Source: Rhodamnia argentea
Taxonomy: Eukaryota; Streptophyta; Magnoliopsida; Myrtales; Myrtaceae
Reading direction: 5' to 3'
Length of the DNA: 64,000 bases
Assembly (NCBI RefSeq): GCF_020921035.1
Contig: NC_063153.1
Coordinates: 11,098,001 to 11,162,000 of the forward strand
Below, one piece after another: positions 24,611-37,316 of the stretch. The first letter of the stretch is position 1; the number at the start of each line of letters is the position of its first letter. A program made the translations under genes and the position numbers. The notes under the pieces are model-generated. The model made no database searches. It had not been told where the DNA came from and saw nothing but the letters and a program-made list of their open reading frames with translations.

Positions 24611-25674
24611 CAGAAACAGACTGAGGTACTCGGAGTCACGATCAGATGTGGATTTGGAAACTCGTGAAGCCTCACAATTTCTTAAAAAGGAAGTTTGTTG
24701 CCACATGCTGGGTCTGAGCTTTCGCACGATGTGTTGGCTCAGATTTCATCTTGCGACTTGCAAACTTACTTTGGTATCAATTTGACTTGGTGAAAATGAA
24801 GATAGATGAACTAGATCTTCCCAAAAATCCACTTATATGAGGATAAAAAACAATAATAAAGCCATCGGAAAGGGCCTTGGGCTCGATTACGACCGGCGGA
24901 TCCTGGATTATAAAAAAAAAAAAACAATAATATAGAGGCAAAGCTCATTTTCCAAGAAGTTCTTCTGTATTTTTGGAAACCCTAGAGCCTAGGCTAGGAA
25001 ACTAACGAGCAAAGACAAAGCAAAAGTTACTTTAAGAAAATGAATCATGTCGCCTAATATTTAAAATAGTATCTAAAGTTCCAGAGAATTTCAAAAAATG
25101 AATCGTGTCGCCTAATATTTAAAATAGTATCTAAAGTTCCAGAGAATTTCAAAATGAGGAGAAAAATATTGGACAACAATCTTCAAAATCATCGCGTCAG
25201 GTGTCTATTTTGTTGCCTGTCGAATTACGAACGATTATTGCGCCAATGGCGAATTCTCCTGTGAGTAATTAAAACATTGGTTTAAAGAAGGATTGGAGGT
25301 ACTGTACAATATATTCATACGGCAAGATCGAAGATTAGAAGGACTTCTACTCGCATCTTGACAGGAGCTTAATTAGCTTCGTCCTATTGGAAGGTAAAAA
25401 TAAAGTTAAGTGTAAAGAAACTTGCATTAACGCTCAATTTCCTAATTTAAACTCAATAAAGTATGGAAATTGCAAGTATTATTTAATCATTGGAATATTG
25501 CGTGTTCATTACTTCAATCTCGTAAACTCAAAATAAACAAAACTATTTCTACCTTGCAATGTTGGGAACCTCTCTCTCTTCCCTCTCCCTCTCAATGTCT
25601 ATAACAGACACAACAGTAGCACAAACGAACAAATTCATCAGGAAACAAGACAAATCTAGTAATAAATGCAGAGG
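24611..25674. other. Gene-free spacer before the GATA gene
   Basis: No gene was seen. It includes a two-copy tandem repeat listed separately and, from about 25560, the probable 3' UTR of the minus-strand GATA gene. Confidence 0.4.
25037..25152. repeat. 58-bp tandem duplication, two copies
   Basis: The unit containing GTCGCCTAATATTTAAAATA is present twice with offset 58 bp and about one mismatch (CATG versus CGTG). Near identity implies a recent origin. Confidence 0.9.
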
Positions 25675-27601
25675 TTAACCGTGAACAAAGCCACAAGATA
25701 ATTCCATCAGTAGTATTGCAGCTTCGGCTTCATCTTGTGGAAATGCCCGTAGAAACGCCGAACTTTTGCTCAGCCCTAGGGTGAAATCCCCGAAGAAGAG
25801 CTTCTTTTCGCCGCGAGAGGAAGAATCGGCTTGATTGGCGGATTGCTTGCTTTGTTTCTTGCATATTTGTCCAGCATGACCTGCGCGTGATTTCTTTTCC
25901 TTGTTGTGCCCTTTCAACCGCGCTGAGGTTGGGTCGGTTGTCGCAGCCGCTGCCCCTCCGGCGGCGGCTGCTGCAGTAGCTTCTTCCATGGCTCGTCTTG
26001 CCTTCCTCTGGCGAATCCCGCATGCATTGCAAAGAGACTGCACTAGCGAAACAGTCTAAGAAAATTCACTTCCCTTCTATGAGATACAAAAGTGATCATA
26101 TGATGAAGTTATCCATTCTCAATGCATAATGTGTACTTGTATCTCATAAAGTTTAATTCAATCAAACGAATAAAAAGTTTTAAATTAATAGCAAGGAAGC
26201 AACTTCTAACATGTTTTTCATAGGCAATGTCTTAGCTAGGGTGATTCACATTGTCCAGAATTCCCTGAATTTATTGGATATAAGACCGCTAAACGGAGTT
26301 ACCTGCACTCAAAACAAACTATTTGAAATTTGGCTTGAATAATGATCCGTATATGTGTAGACATTCGTTCGATCATGCATCCTAGAAATGAAACTACACC
26401 GTTATGCCTTTAATCCGATCATACCAGTAGTATGACAAGCATGGATGTGACAAATCTCTACTTGTTCGGCTAACAAATTCGGCCACAAAAACATGTACTC
26501 ATGTGATGGCAAATCGGTTTGCGAAGGGGGGGAAAAAACAATGACCTTGGGGCCTCGAGGGCCACTCCTCCAAAGAGGGGTCGTGGTCGTGTTGCAATCT
26601 GCACACACCCTTATGGCGTTGTTGCCGCTACTCGAAAACCTAATCTCGGTACGATCTTGCCGATGATGGTTCTTTGCAAACTCGTCCCCAGCTTGCAGGC
26701 TCTCGTCTTCTGTAGATCCATTGCCATATGCTGTGTCCTTCATCTTCTGCATGAACCTCATTTTCAAGGGCATCCATTTGATGCCGAAATCTCTGCTGAC
26801 CTCCTCCCCATTTCCGCCATTGAAGGGAAAAGACTTCTGTTGTCCTCGATCGCTAGTTTCGCTTTCGCTAACCATCGGCTGGAGCGAAGACGAAGATGGG
26901 AAAAGCCGCATGTGTTTGGATCCGCCATGTCGGTCGGCCTAAAAGTTTTGCAAGAGATCATGAAATCAGCCAAAGGAGCAATTCGACCCAAAAGAATGGA
27001 TTGTAACATGAAGAAAGCTTTGGTCTAAGTGATTATATATTTCATGGTGAATGGATTGGTTCAGAAGAAAGGATTAACCAGCTGATGTGTACCAGTTAAC
27101 TAATTTATAGATCAAAGTAAACTGATATAAAGAAGAAAAAGTTATCAAAGAAGATAAAATCCCTTGTCGTATACGTGATTTATCTTTTGCTTTGTATGCT
27201 AATCATCAAGCTTATTTTGGCAGCGAAACGGTAAAATTCAGGGATCACGCATAGGAGCATAACACACAGGCTGATCATGAACTTGACAGCTACATGGATC
27301 AGTTTTACATATCGACTTGCCGTCCAAAAGTTAAACGAAGAACCTTGAAAGCTCGAATTGAACATGGAAGTACTGAGAGGGCACTGCTTGCCTTTTCTAC
27401 AGAAGTTTCTGATCTTCCACATGGACCGTGACTTCGATCTTCGGTTCTGTTTGCACAAGAAGCACATAGCGTAGAGGAAGAAGACGGTGGGGACGGCGGT
27501 TCTTGATGAGGCGAAATGAAGAACTGCATGGTCTGATCTTCCTTTCGCTCCAAAAGAGGAAAGGAAGGAGCTTGAGGAGGGTTCAGGTATACAGGATTCA
27601 T
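25675..27601 (-). CDS. GATA22: B-class GATA transcription factor with LLM domain (GNC/GNL type)
   Basis: Three exons on the minus strand: 27601 to about 27374 (alternative donor 27401), 26938-26546 and 26037-25675, about 327 aa. Exon 1 reads MNPVYLNPPQAPSFPLLE, the typical GNC/GNL start. Exon 2 gives WMPLKMRFMQKM and the first half of the zinc finger. The finger is C-X2-C-X18-C-X2-C (CADCNTTTTPLWRSGPRGPK, then SLCNACGIRQRKARRAM), split by an intron after GPRGPK. The C-terminus AAILLMELSCGFVHG is the LLM domain that marks this subgroup. Arabidopsis GNC and GNL/CGA1 are light- and cytokinin-induced nuclear regulators of chlorophyll synthesis and greening. The exon 1 donor is uncertain: GTAGAA and GTACTT are both in phase 0. 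The exon 2 donor GTCATT is weak but its frame is fixed by the finger. The paralogue name is approximate. Confidence 0.88.
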
Positions 27602-27713
27602 GCGCGAGAGAGAGATGTATCACTTGATGACCTTTGTATCCCAGCAGCAAAGCATAGATACTGAGGGATACAGAAAGTAGAACCTCAATATACGTCTGAA
27701 AACTGCCCTCAGG

Positions 27714-27721
27714 TTTATATA
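27714..27721 (-). promoter_or_regulatory. TATA box of the GATA gene
   Basis: On the minus strand the sequence reads TATATAAA, about 113 bp upstream of the ATG at 27601. That gives a leader of roughly 80 nt. The position supports exon 1 starting with MNPVYLNP. Confidence 0.6.
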
Positions 27722-28401
27722 CGGACAAAAGTTGTTCCATGGTCGGGGAGAGATTATACCCAAAAAAAAAAAAAAAAAAAAACAAAACGCTTATGTCGCG
27801 CGATATGTTGAGCTGTATCACAAGTACAAAACAAGGGGTAATCCAAACTTATTACAGTTTAGAAATATGTGATCGATATCATACCATGAGATGTTATATC
27901 GTGTAAGCTTAATTTTATTATCAGGTCAAGTCAATTAAATTTAAGAAACAAGGGACACTCGGGACTCGGATTGAGCCCCACTCAAAAATATATGCAAGTT
28001 CCCTCCGATTAATTAACACATGATTAATTAGTTTGGTAATGAATATCAGCGGGTCACACAATACGAATCCTGAAAAAAAAAAAAAAAAACCCCCATTTTT
28101 TTGAAGAAGGCTGTCAAGGTGGGAGGGAGGAAAATTGGAAGCGGGCCTGAAAGCATTCCCGTGACTTCATGTCACCCAAAGAAACAGAGGATGTAGAGAA
28201 AGACAAACATAAAGGAGGTGTAGAATGCTACTACTCAGGCCCCCAGTATGACAAAACCCTATCTCTACTGTTTCCATTCCCACCAGTTCAATTCCCAATT
28301 TTTTTTTTTCATGGCTATATCTAAATATATATATAAATAATATATACATATACATAGGCGCGCGCGAAGAATATGTAATATGTAGGGTTCGTTCGTTTCA
28401 C

Positions 28402-28591
28402 GGAAAATGAGTGGAAAATCGATTGCTAATATCGTTTAGAAAAATTAGTCAACGAAAAATGTTTTCATCATCGATAACAATCTATACCTGGCTATTTTCG
28501 AAGACAATGAAAAAAATTTCTATTCATTTATTTTTGTAAGCGATATAAAACATTACTTTTTGGAAAATGTTTTCCGAATTACTCATTTTCC
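28402..28591. mobile_element. MITE, family F (GGAAAATGAGT ends)
   Basis: The left end GGAAAATGAGTGGAAAATCG is mirrored by ACTCATTTTCC at the right end, about 190 bp apart. The interior ATTCATTTATTTTTGTAAGC is shared with copies near 15060, 36750, 38700 and 60740. The flank GTTCGTTTCACGG suggests a slightly longer true end. Superfamily not determined. Confidence 0.55.
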
Positions 28592-30911
28592 AATGCAACC
28601 GTTATATCGTGTTTTCACCCGTATCTTCAGATACATTTGGTTTTTACCCCTCCTGCACATGATCACATGCTTCTATTTTGGCCCTATAGTCCCCACACTA
28701 ACTGATCAATAAAATCAATCAATGCGTTTCTCCCTCTGTACTTTCATGTTTTCGTTTCCACAACTTGGCTTCATGGAGATGAGAAAGGTCAGATCTCCGA
28801 AGCACCAGGTGACCCACTTGCGAGAGAGATTCCATTGAGAACCACACACAGCTCTCTCCTATAGCTGTGTATAGCAGATGAGCCAAAAAAAAGAAGAAGA
28901 AATCTATGGATCAAGGTATTATCATCGCGTGTGGACTGTGAGTTTAATTGTCTTGGAAAGTTTGGTAATTCTTGCAGTCCGAAACCGATGAACTTTGAGA
29001 AGGAAGATCGGAATTCGAAGTTTTTCTGAAAATGTATGCGAGGATGCTCAAGTCGGAGAGATTAGATAGGAGTTCGGAGAATGTAGTCCGTTCTCCACGA
29101 AGGTTTGAATTTGTGAAACTTCTTCAGGGTTTCTGGAGTGCATGGGATTCCCGTTAGGATTAGGGTTTCTGAGAGAACCTTTGATTTGTTGCGCATTTCA
29201 CCGCCGTGACCGAACCCTTTTCAATCAAACACATCCCGATCATTGCGCTGCCTTACTGTCGTAAAATCCTTTGTTATACCGAAGTCCGCAATGGTGCATC
29301 CTGACAACCTCATGCTTATTTTTGCATCAGTAGGTACAGATCTTGGTGATCTAACCGTTGTCGAGTAATTCCCATGTGTCCTCACTGGAGAAAATTCCTT
29401 TGGCGATGTAAATAAAATTTGAAATATCGAGGAAGAATGAGATAAATATGAAGAAGATGGGAACAGAGATCTTCATGCATGGGGCGAGCAATCTCTGACC
29501 TTAGTCTTGCCAAAAACACATAATGTTTGGTGCAGGCTAATGGACAGGGACGGCCTCCCTTCAGTCCCCCACCGTCCTTATTGCTTCCTATTTACTATCA
29601 AAACAGTGAAAGAGAAGGTCGAGAAGATAGAATATTCCCCACCCAAAAAAAAGCAGTAAAAATTGAAGATTTTCTACAGATCACGCAGTGAAAAGGGAAG
29701 AAGAGATTTTTATAATCTGTCATCTGGATTTTTTTCTTTTTGATCTTTTTGATTTCCTCAATGAACAGATGTGTAGGCTCAAATAAGGACATGGACCAAA
29801 ACATTGGCAAAGAGCCCCACAATAAAGATATGATGCTTCCCTCTTATGTAATGCTATACCAAAACGAGCAAGCGAGCTAGGTGGTGCCCAGAGATGCAAA
29901 AACTAGCGTTCTACCTTGATACACATATAGAGCTTCGAGTTATGGTCCACAACCCTCGAATCGTTCGAGAATCCGAGGTCGTCCGGCCTCAGACGGCCTT
30001 CCATCTGTACACTTAACTCTCTAAATTAGGAGAGTTGCAACTGCTAAGCCCTTAATGGGCCGCCAATCACAACCGATTCATGAAAATTTATTTATGATGT
30101 TTTGGGGTCCTCTTTGCTCTAGGTTATCTCATTCTCCCCTCTCCTCTTAGTTAGGGTTTTCATTCCGTTCAGAGAGATGATTGTGGCTGTCATTAATCTA
30201 CTGTGAGATTAATAGCCATTTTTTGTGCTAACAAAAAAAAAATGAATAAATAGAAATTGCTGTGGGATTCACTCCTTCAGAAAATTGTGGCCTACAATAT
30301 GCTTTTACACTTTGAGTCACCCAAAAACTGTCGTACTAACAAAACACTCTCCTTTGACAACTTCCCTTGTCATATCTAAGGTTATCGATAAACTACGTTC
30401 AGTTCACGCTGCCAAATCTCTTTTCAAGATACGCTTTGAGTTACCAAGACTTTAGAAAGAAGTTATAACATTTCCAAAACTCCATCCTCGCTACACAGGA
30501 TGATCTCCAAGTATCAGCGCTGATTGGTTTGGTTGCCCTTTCGCATATCCTCGGAGTGAAGACAAGAATTAAGCGATTATCAGCAGCAATCTGCACCACC
30601 CGCTAGAGAGCTCTCTTGGGTGCGTTTGAACGTCGGTCTCATCGCATACTGATAAAAAAAACGATAGAATTTGGTTGACCAGAGATAATTATAAGCTTAG
30701 TGACCAGATAATTTGGGTGGTGATGATGGGATCGGGCGGATTTTATACGATGAAGAAGCATGCTACGTTGGTATCGCGAGAGTCACACTTGTCGGGATTG
30801 GCGTGTTTCGGATGAGGGGAGATTGGCAGGGAGATCCGGTGACAAAGACATAAGCCAAAATATTATATTGGAAAAAGGAATATGTTTGAGTTGTCGTTTT
30901 CAACCCCTTTG

Positions 30912-30918
<7 letters not shown>

Positions 30919-30946
<28 letters not shown>
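30919..30946. repeat. (CT)14 microsatellite
   Basis: Uninterrupted CT dinucleotide repeat. Confidence 0.95.
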
Positions 30947-31132
30947 AAAAGATAATCATTCAGACATTGACCTCTACGTGCTTCACCCGATTAACGGGCC
31001 GGCCCCGCCTAGCTCGCCCAGGCTCGATCGGCGCTCAGGACGCCCGCTCGGGCTTGATCGAAGCTTAAAACAAAATGATCGGGGCTTAGGTAAGCAGCCC
31101 CTCAAGCCTGATTAACATATATAGAAATTTTG

Positions 31133-31855
31133 GGAATATGTTTGCTATAAGTCCTAAAACTTGCCACCAAAGTGTAGTGGAGTCCTAAAATTTTCAGAAA
31201 GTACAATTAAGTCCTAAAACTTGCCAAATTGGTACAATTGAGTCTTTACATTAATTCTGTCCAATTCGGCTAACTGAAAATGCTAACGTGGCATATTTTT
31301 GTATTTTCCCTCTCCTACTTGGCGGTGACGTAGTTGAAATTAGAAAGATAAGTCCAAAACGACGTCATATTAGTCAAAATTTGATTTTTTAAATATAATT
31401 ATTAATTAAATTAAATCAAATTAATTTAAAAACAAAAAACAGAGAGAAACGAAACCAGTGAGGGCCCTATTGACCCTTGTCATGGCCGCCCCCCACCATC
31501 GTCGGAAGGGCGGCGAAGGAGGGGAGGCGTCGGCGGCAATGGCCCTCGTTTTTTTTTTTTTTTAAATTTCTCTAATTTAATTTAAATAATATTTATATAA
31601 AAAATTAGATTTTGATCAAAATGACGTCGTTTTGGACTTATCTTTCTTGCTTCGGACAAGTCATCTCCATGTAGGAGAGAGAAAGTAATTAAAAACATGA
31701 CGTCATCATTTTTCGTTAACCGAATTTGACGAAGTTAATGAAGGACTCGATTGCACCAATTTGATAAATTTCAAGACTTGATTGTACTTTATGAAAGTTT
31801 TAGGACTCAATTGCACTTTGGTGACAAGTTTTAGGACTTTTAGTGAAGATATTTT
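31133..31855. mobile_element. Foldback element, family B
   Basis: The left arm contains AAGTCCTAAAACTTGCCACC and the right arm its inverted counterpart (GGTGACAAGTTTTAGGACTT). Matching extends over about 150 bp per arm, with repeated TCCTAAAA blocks. The core has a GC-rich segment (31470-31545) flanked by two inverted ACGACGTCAT/ATGACGTCGT blocks. Nearly identical 9-mers GAAATTTTG (31124-31132) and GAAAATTTG (31856-31864) flank it, a possible 9-bp target duplication as in Mutator-like elements. No coding capacity. Confidence 0.65.
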
Positions 31856-31869
31856 GAAAATTTGTTGAC

Positions 31870-34625
31870 TTTTTCAAAGCATGAGCGAGCTTGGACAAGT
31901 ATATTTAAGGCTGGCATGGGGACAACCTATCCATTGATAAGTTCTAACTACTTGCACGCGTGCGTGCATTATGTGCACGCTCACCCTAATAAGCATTCAT
32001 TTGCATCGACTAGCCGAGCGAAACAGTTATATATGTTGACTATCATCCTCTAAGTTTGCTTTTGATCGTCCACATTCAGATTGATATAGGATAGGATAAT
32101 GTGACATTAGAAATCTACTTAATATCCTCCAGATCGTAGAAAAATCCAGTCATGTGTTTGGTGCAACTTAAAATAGGACAAGACTTTAGTATTTAAGGTC
32201 ACTCAAAAGAGTCAATTACTGATGTGGAAGCTATTAGACACGGAAGTCCAGAATTGGTTTATGAAAATAGATCCAACAAGAAGTGGCCACGAGATTAGCA
32301 AGGATGTAGAATTGCTGCAGAGTGGTTTGAAGGCCATTTCTGATGGTCTTCCGTCGGAGAGGGCTGAGGTTAGCCTTTCAGAACTTGGTGATAAGTTTTA
32401 GTTCACAGTCGATTCCAGAGAGCCGAGAGGGTAACAAGAATGCAAGACGGGAAACCTCAGCACCACGGCCTTCTCATCCGTGGGAAGGAACTATAAAGCT
32501 CTCGTTTGTAGGCGATTCGGTTAAGGCAGTGTCGGTGGGGACGAAGAGGGTGATCTAGCGGCTGCTCTCGGCAGGCTTGAGTTCCTAGACAACGCCGGAG
32601 GCGGCGCCTGGAGGAGGGCTAGTCTCGAAGGCCATGAGGTCGAAGCCATAAGGAAGATCGAGGAGGGAATTGATGATGAAGATGAAGAGGTTGTAATGGA
32701 CGGTCTTGATGTGCTCGAGGAGGGAGGTGATTGAGTGGGAGTGAGGGGTAGGGGAGTGGACAGAGACGGCGTCGGTGGAGGGGTCGCGAGTGATATTGAC
32801 GGAGACAAACTTATTTCGTTACTCTTTGAGAAAAAATATATTCAATCCGAGTTCATCCCATCCTTTGTCGCAAATTTCTTATTTTGCATTTTATCCGAGT
32901 ATTTATGATTCGAAGGTCATCACCAAATACCGGATAGGTAACTAGAATTTAATTTAGACAACTGATGATTGATTAGGTTACTAGGATTCAATTTGAAGAA
33001 TTCAAATTGTGACACTCGCACTTTGATTATTCATTGGTTATTGGGAAAACATCACAAAAAGGTTTTGTTCTTTGGGTAAAAACAAGATGAATTCAATTGC
33101 TATGAATCAAGATGGACACGTGAAAAAGCTGGTCAGGCAATCAAAAGGGAACCGATCCAAGAGCAGGGAGGGCTTGTGTGGTCCAACACGGTTCAGCTCA
33201 TTCAGCCCAATGGTTTAGGTGGCCCATAATACATCTAGCGGGACGTGGGTTGTTTTAGGAACTTATTTTTAAAGAAATATGTTAAAAGTGTGCTGGACCC
33301 GGATTGATGATTAGGAACAAGTGTGGCTACAATATGTCGAATCGAGATCGATAAATATGAACTTTGAGTTAGAATATGAATACGACGTCTAACTTATATG
33401 TAAGTGAATATGTGACATGTTCCGATTATTTTTTTTAATCGAAACCATGATACGATTAAACATGTGTTTCTTTTTTTGGGGGTAAAAAACTAAATAGATG
33501 TTGAGTTTTTTTTGGTCGAAAGAAAGATTCCATTCATTAAGCAAAATAATACTCGAGAGTTACATAGAAGGCTTTCAAACCTAGCAAGTTCCAAATAACT
33601 ACAAAACAGAGCAAATATTAGAAAGTACATAACAATGCACACTCTACAACTAATAGCACACTCGCATCCTTTAAGAATAGATTTGTCATCATAAAATGAC
33701 TGGTGGTTGATCACCGGATTCAACGATAAGCACACGCCGACATCTCCCATGCCATTTGCAACGGCTTCCAAGACGCGTCTAGGTTCGTCGTCCTCGTCAC
33801 CATCGTCGAGCAGTAACACCAACATCAATATGTTAAATAGATGTTGAGTTAGCTAAATGTTTATTGGCAGATTGATAATCTTGTCTAGACTAGCACACTG
33901 TGCGAAGCATAGTGTATTTGAACCGGGGACACGTCACCAACAAGTCGGTTCAAAGACATTGTGGGAAGCACATGTTGACGACGCAAGAGTCAAAGTTCTA
34001 GTGATTCACCCTAGGCGCGGGACGCTACTATATTATCCTACCCGACGATAGCCATCCAAAGATGACGTGGAGTCTACCTTACTCACCATCACCCTCTAAG
34101 TTGAGAGAAAATATTTTTCTTCCCTTCATCACAGGAAATACCCTCGAATTTTACGTCCCAGAATTTAGACCAAACAGTTTAAGGAATTTACTCTGATCCG
34201 AGCTAAAAGGTTATTGGCAGATTGATAATCTTGTCTAGACCAACGCACTAGGTGTTCTTCCTTTCCATATTGCATTTGCCATTAAATAAATGAGTTGCTT
34301 GAAGAGTAAAAAGCACTAATGATGTCCGAAAAGAACAGCAACAAATAACTTCGTGGTGATTCAAAGAATGCTAGCTAGGAACAAAAGTTTTGAATGAAAC
34401 GAAGGAAAAAAGAAATTGACCCTAGGATCGGCGTAGTTAGTTTAGGATTTCAAGAGATTTTCAACCTTCCAATCCAGAAAATGGAGATTGTTCATCTGAA
34501 TCCCACTAACTCCATGCGAGCTGCCTACAAGGTGAATTTAATTTATGGGGCCAACGGGTCGTCCATTAGCCTCCAAGTATGTGGCCGCCGTGTCAACTGA
34601 TAATGAAAACAAAAGAAATATTGTT
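31870..34625. other. Gene-free region with repeat fragments
   Basis: No gene could be supported. The stretch 33510-33600 (minus-strand reading LMNGIFLS) resembles the poly-T-flanked end of a decayed retroelement, but no RT motif was seen. The pyrimidine-rich minus frame at 32521-32808 is compositional only. A direct repeat pair is listed separately. Confidence 0.35.
33851..34240. repeat. 40-bp direct repeats 350 bp apart
   Basis: 33851-33890 and 34201-34240 match at about 37 of 40 positions, sharing TTATTGGCAGATTGATAATC and TTGTCTAGAC. The following bases also look related. The 310 bp between them holds no recognised feature. It could be a small LTR-like or duplicated unit. Confidence 0.7.
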
Positions 34626-34632
34626 GATAGAC

Positions 34633-34961
34633 GGAGGAAAAATTACCGAATCAATCCTAAACATATTGAACAAACATCGTTTTAATCCGAAACCCTTCAA
34701 TTTTGTCCTAAACCTTTGCACCAAATTTCAATGTAGTTCTTCCAGCCAAATTATAGTGAAACTCGTTGATGCAACGGTCCAATTTTAGCCGACCATCTTA
34801 CATGGCATACCGTTACGTCAGCAATTTTCGGAAAAAATCGATCGGAAGAACCGTATTGGAGATCGCGCAAAGATTTATGAATAATTTGGGAAAATTGAAA
34901 ATTTAGGACTGAATTAGCATCCGTACAATAAATTTAAGAATTGACTTAGTAATTTCCCCCC
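34633..34961. mobile_element. Foldback element, family C (short)
   Basis: The left arm GGAAAAATTACCGAATCAAT is mirrored by ATTGACTTAGTAATTTCCCC. The inner parts carry TCCTAAACCTTTGCACCAAA against its inverse. The possible 9-bp target duplication is GATAGACGG (34626-34634) and GATAGGTGG (34962-34970), with two mismatches. If that is right, the left boundary shifts by 2 bp. Confidence 0.6.
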
Positions 34962-34974
34962 GATAGGTGGACCC

Positions 34975-36215
34975 TCAAAGTCTTGCAGGCAAAATCACAA
35001 GGTAGTATCAGAGTGCCAATATGGAAGCTGCGGCCACGGCATATGCTTCCTATCTTTGGAATTTTAGGTCAAACGGGTATAGTTGTGAAGTTGACATCTC
35101 ATAATTTCTGGACAGAGTAGGTTGAAGTATAATTCTGACGACTGAAGCGCATTAAAATCTATAATTACGGCACCACTATAGCATTCTGATCATTTCATCA
35201 TAGCTCGTACATCGACTAGGGCGCAGTTAAATTAAAATTGTTGGTTGGAGAGTCACGTCAAGAAGTGAAATTTAATGAAGACCACAAGTAGATGGGAAGT
35301 ACCAAAAGTTGCACAGGTTTCCTTCAATTTCGAGGTCCTTCCTATGCATGAAACATGCCAATTACGTTCTGCCCTGTTACCTTAGGGCTGCATCTAGTTA
35401 CCGTCCTGACATGATCGCCGGTGACGGTAGCTCTTGATGGGAGTATATCTTGGGACTCAGCCGATGACTCGAATGAGGATTGAAGTCCGAGAATACGCCC
35501 GAGTAGGTCTGGCGAGGCGTCCGTGAGAAGGCAAGGAGGGTCGGGCACAAGGGTCTAGGGTGCCTAGGCTGCTGCCTGACCGCAAGGCTCGGTGCCGGGG
35601 CACATAGGCACGGGCTGCTGGTTGCCCGGCTAGGCTCCTGGATAAGCACGGGGCGGGCGGGAGAAGCCGCAAACTCTCGAGAGCCTATTTTTTGAGTGTT
35701 TTACGCATATTACACATCAAAGTCTCTTGAGAGTCTTTTTAGGAGTAAAACACTGGGAAATTGTTTAAAACATTGGATGAGGATTGATGGGGTGTAATCA
35801 CGGCTTGGTAGCGAGAGATACATTTATTCAAGCTTGTAATTTCCTTGTTATAGTGGATTTCTCGATGTCGTTTTCCCCGGTGATGCAGGTCTCAACTCTA
35901 GACGGAAGGAAATAAATCTTGATGTGTTTCTTTATTTAGTTCTCGTTCGTTTTCTCGGTTAATCTCGCCATGCATGTGAATTGCTCGATCCTATTGGGCA
36001 ACGCTTCCTAATCTTTTTTGAAAAAAAATTAATTTGTCACTAAGCCTCTTACTTAATTACCGGAAATCCATCCTCAGATAATCATTAGATTCATGAGCAA
36101 GGTCCAATGGTCCATGACTTGATCTTACTGTTTATATCTTAGGGGGAGGTTGTCATTTTCAACTGAATGACGTGAGAGATACTAAAATTTGTTACTGAAA
36201 TGTGCTTGTCAAAAT
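34975..36215 (+). repeat. Gene-free region with probable copia LTR 3' portion (about 35690-36010)
   Basis: The segment reading CAAGCTTGTAATTTCCTTGT, then ATAGTGGATTTCTCGATGTC, then ATGCAGGTCT and a T-rich TTATTTAGTTCTCG resembles the R/U5 part of many plant copia LTRs. No element body follows, so it may be a solo or truncated LTR. Boundaries are unknown. The remainder holds no gene. Minus frames at 35342-35672 are GC-rich and without features. Confidence 0.35.
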
Positions 36216-36221
36216 ATTTAT

Positions 36222-36537
36222 AGGGCATTGTTAAATCAGTTCTAAACATATTGCATGGATGCTAATTAATTATAAGTGTCTCAATCTTGCCAATTTAATC
36301 ATAAATCTTTCCACGAAATTTTAATATAGTCATTCTAGCGAATTTTCGCTGAAAGTCGCCACGTAGGACGGCCGACGATAACTGGATCGAAGCTGTTTTC
36401 AACGAAAATTGGCTAAAATGACTATATTGAAATTTCATGCACAATATTTAGAACAAAATTAGTAAAATTGAAAAGTTTGATACTGAATCGGCATTCGTGC
36501 AAAAAAATTAGAAATTAAGGATATTTTTCCCAAATGT
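36222..36537. mobile_element. Foldback element, family C
   Basis: The left arm (TCTAAACATATTGCATGGAT, then TTAATCATAAATCTTTCC) and the right arm (TGATACTGAATCGGCATTCG, then AAATTAGAAATTAAGG) are inverted. Its centre has CGAATTTTCGCTGAAA opposite a CAACGAAAATTGGC block, and GCCACGTAGGA at 36358-36368. Ends are approximate. Confidence 0.5.
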
Positions 36538-36579
36538 GTTACTGCACTTGTTATCACTTTAAGATTCCATTTTTTTTTT

Positions 36580-36830
36580 CTGTTGCAAAAAACGAACCAT
36601 TTATAAAATATTTTTTTTTAAAAATGATAACTTATATCTCTTGAAATTTAATTGAAAATGTATTTAATTATCGAGAACAGTTTGTTTTTTATCGGAATCG
36701 ATAACATTCATGTCTAAACATTTTCATAAATAGTGAAAATATTTTTGTTCATTCATTTTGATAAGCAGTGGAAACAATCGTTTTTAGAAAAATATTTTTC
36801 AAATTATTCCAACAAATAGAGCCTAAATAA
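36580..36830. mobile_element. MITE, family F
   Basis: It starts near AAAACGAACCATTTATAAA and ends near AATTATTCCAACAAATAGAG. The interior GTTCATTCATTTTGATAAGC and the TTTTTAGAAAAATATTTTTC block are shared with the other copies. Ends approximate. Confidence 0.45.
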
Positions 36831-37316
36831 TTCTAAATGTTGATACGCATGTATTCCAAATATTTGAGCTATTCGCTAGTCGATGCAAGTCCAATTTTGT
36901 TCAATCAGTAAACTCAAAAGTTCGAAAATGAAATGTTATTTGTTATATTACACTGATTGCCTTCTTTCACTTCACACAATAATCAAATTGACCAAGTAAT
37001 ACTATGCAATTTTGATGAAATGTGTACTGTAGGAAGTTGATTAAATCCTTAGCTTGCATCCCAATTGCGGCCTCTCTTTTCGCCAAGATTAATATCGGCG
37101 GGACATTGTCCAAGGGGTGAATTTCTATCCTTAGGTTATGGTATCTATCTAGTACAAGATATAGCATACATAGTGCATAGTATGGTCTTGTCTCCATGTA
37201 ATTATGGTAAGGTCAAAGTCAAATTTCAAAATGGGAAGTAAGGAGTGGAGACATTAATGTGTTTAATGCAACAACAATGACACCCAAAACAGAGTAATAT
37301 TAGTAAACAAAAAAAA

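Larger units (their letters stand above)
27830..31120. other. Gene-free region upstream of the GATA gene
   Basis: About 3.3 kb with no exon I can support. It holds poly-A runs, one MITE and a CT microsatellite, both listed separately. The far GATA promoter may lie in the first kilobase. Confidence 0.4.

Noticed and set aside
27180-27821. 213-codon minus-strand frame with hydrophobic stretches
   Set aside because: It runs through a poly-T tract and overlaps the GATA first exon in another frame. The GATA exon explains the coding-like signal.
28846-28870. 8-bp perfect hairpin ACACAGCT..AGCTGTGT
   Set aside because: Too short to separate from chance and not extended by flanks.
33490-33828. Minus-strand frame possibly from a LINE or other retroelement
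   Set aside because: Only a weak LMNGIFLS-type string near a T-rich tract. No RT or endonuclease motif visible.
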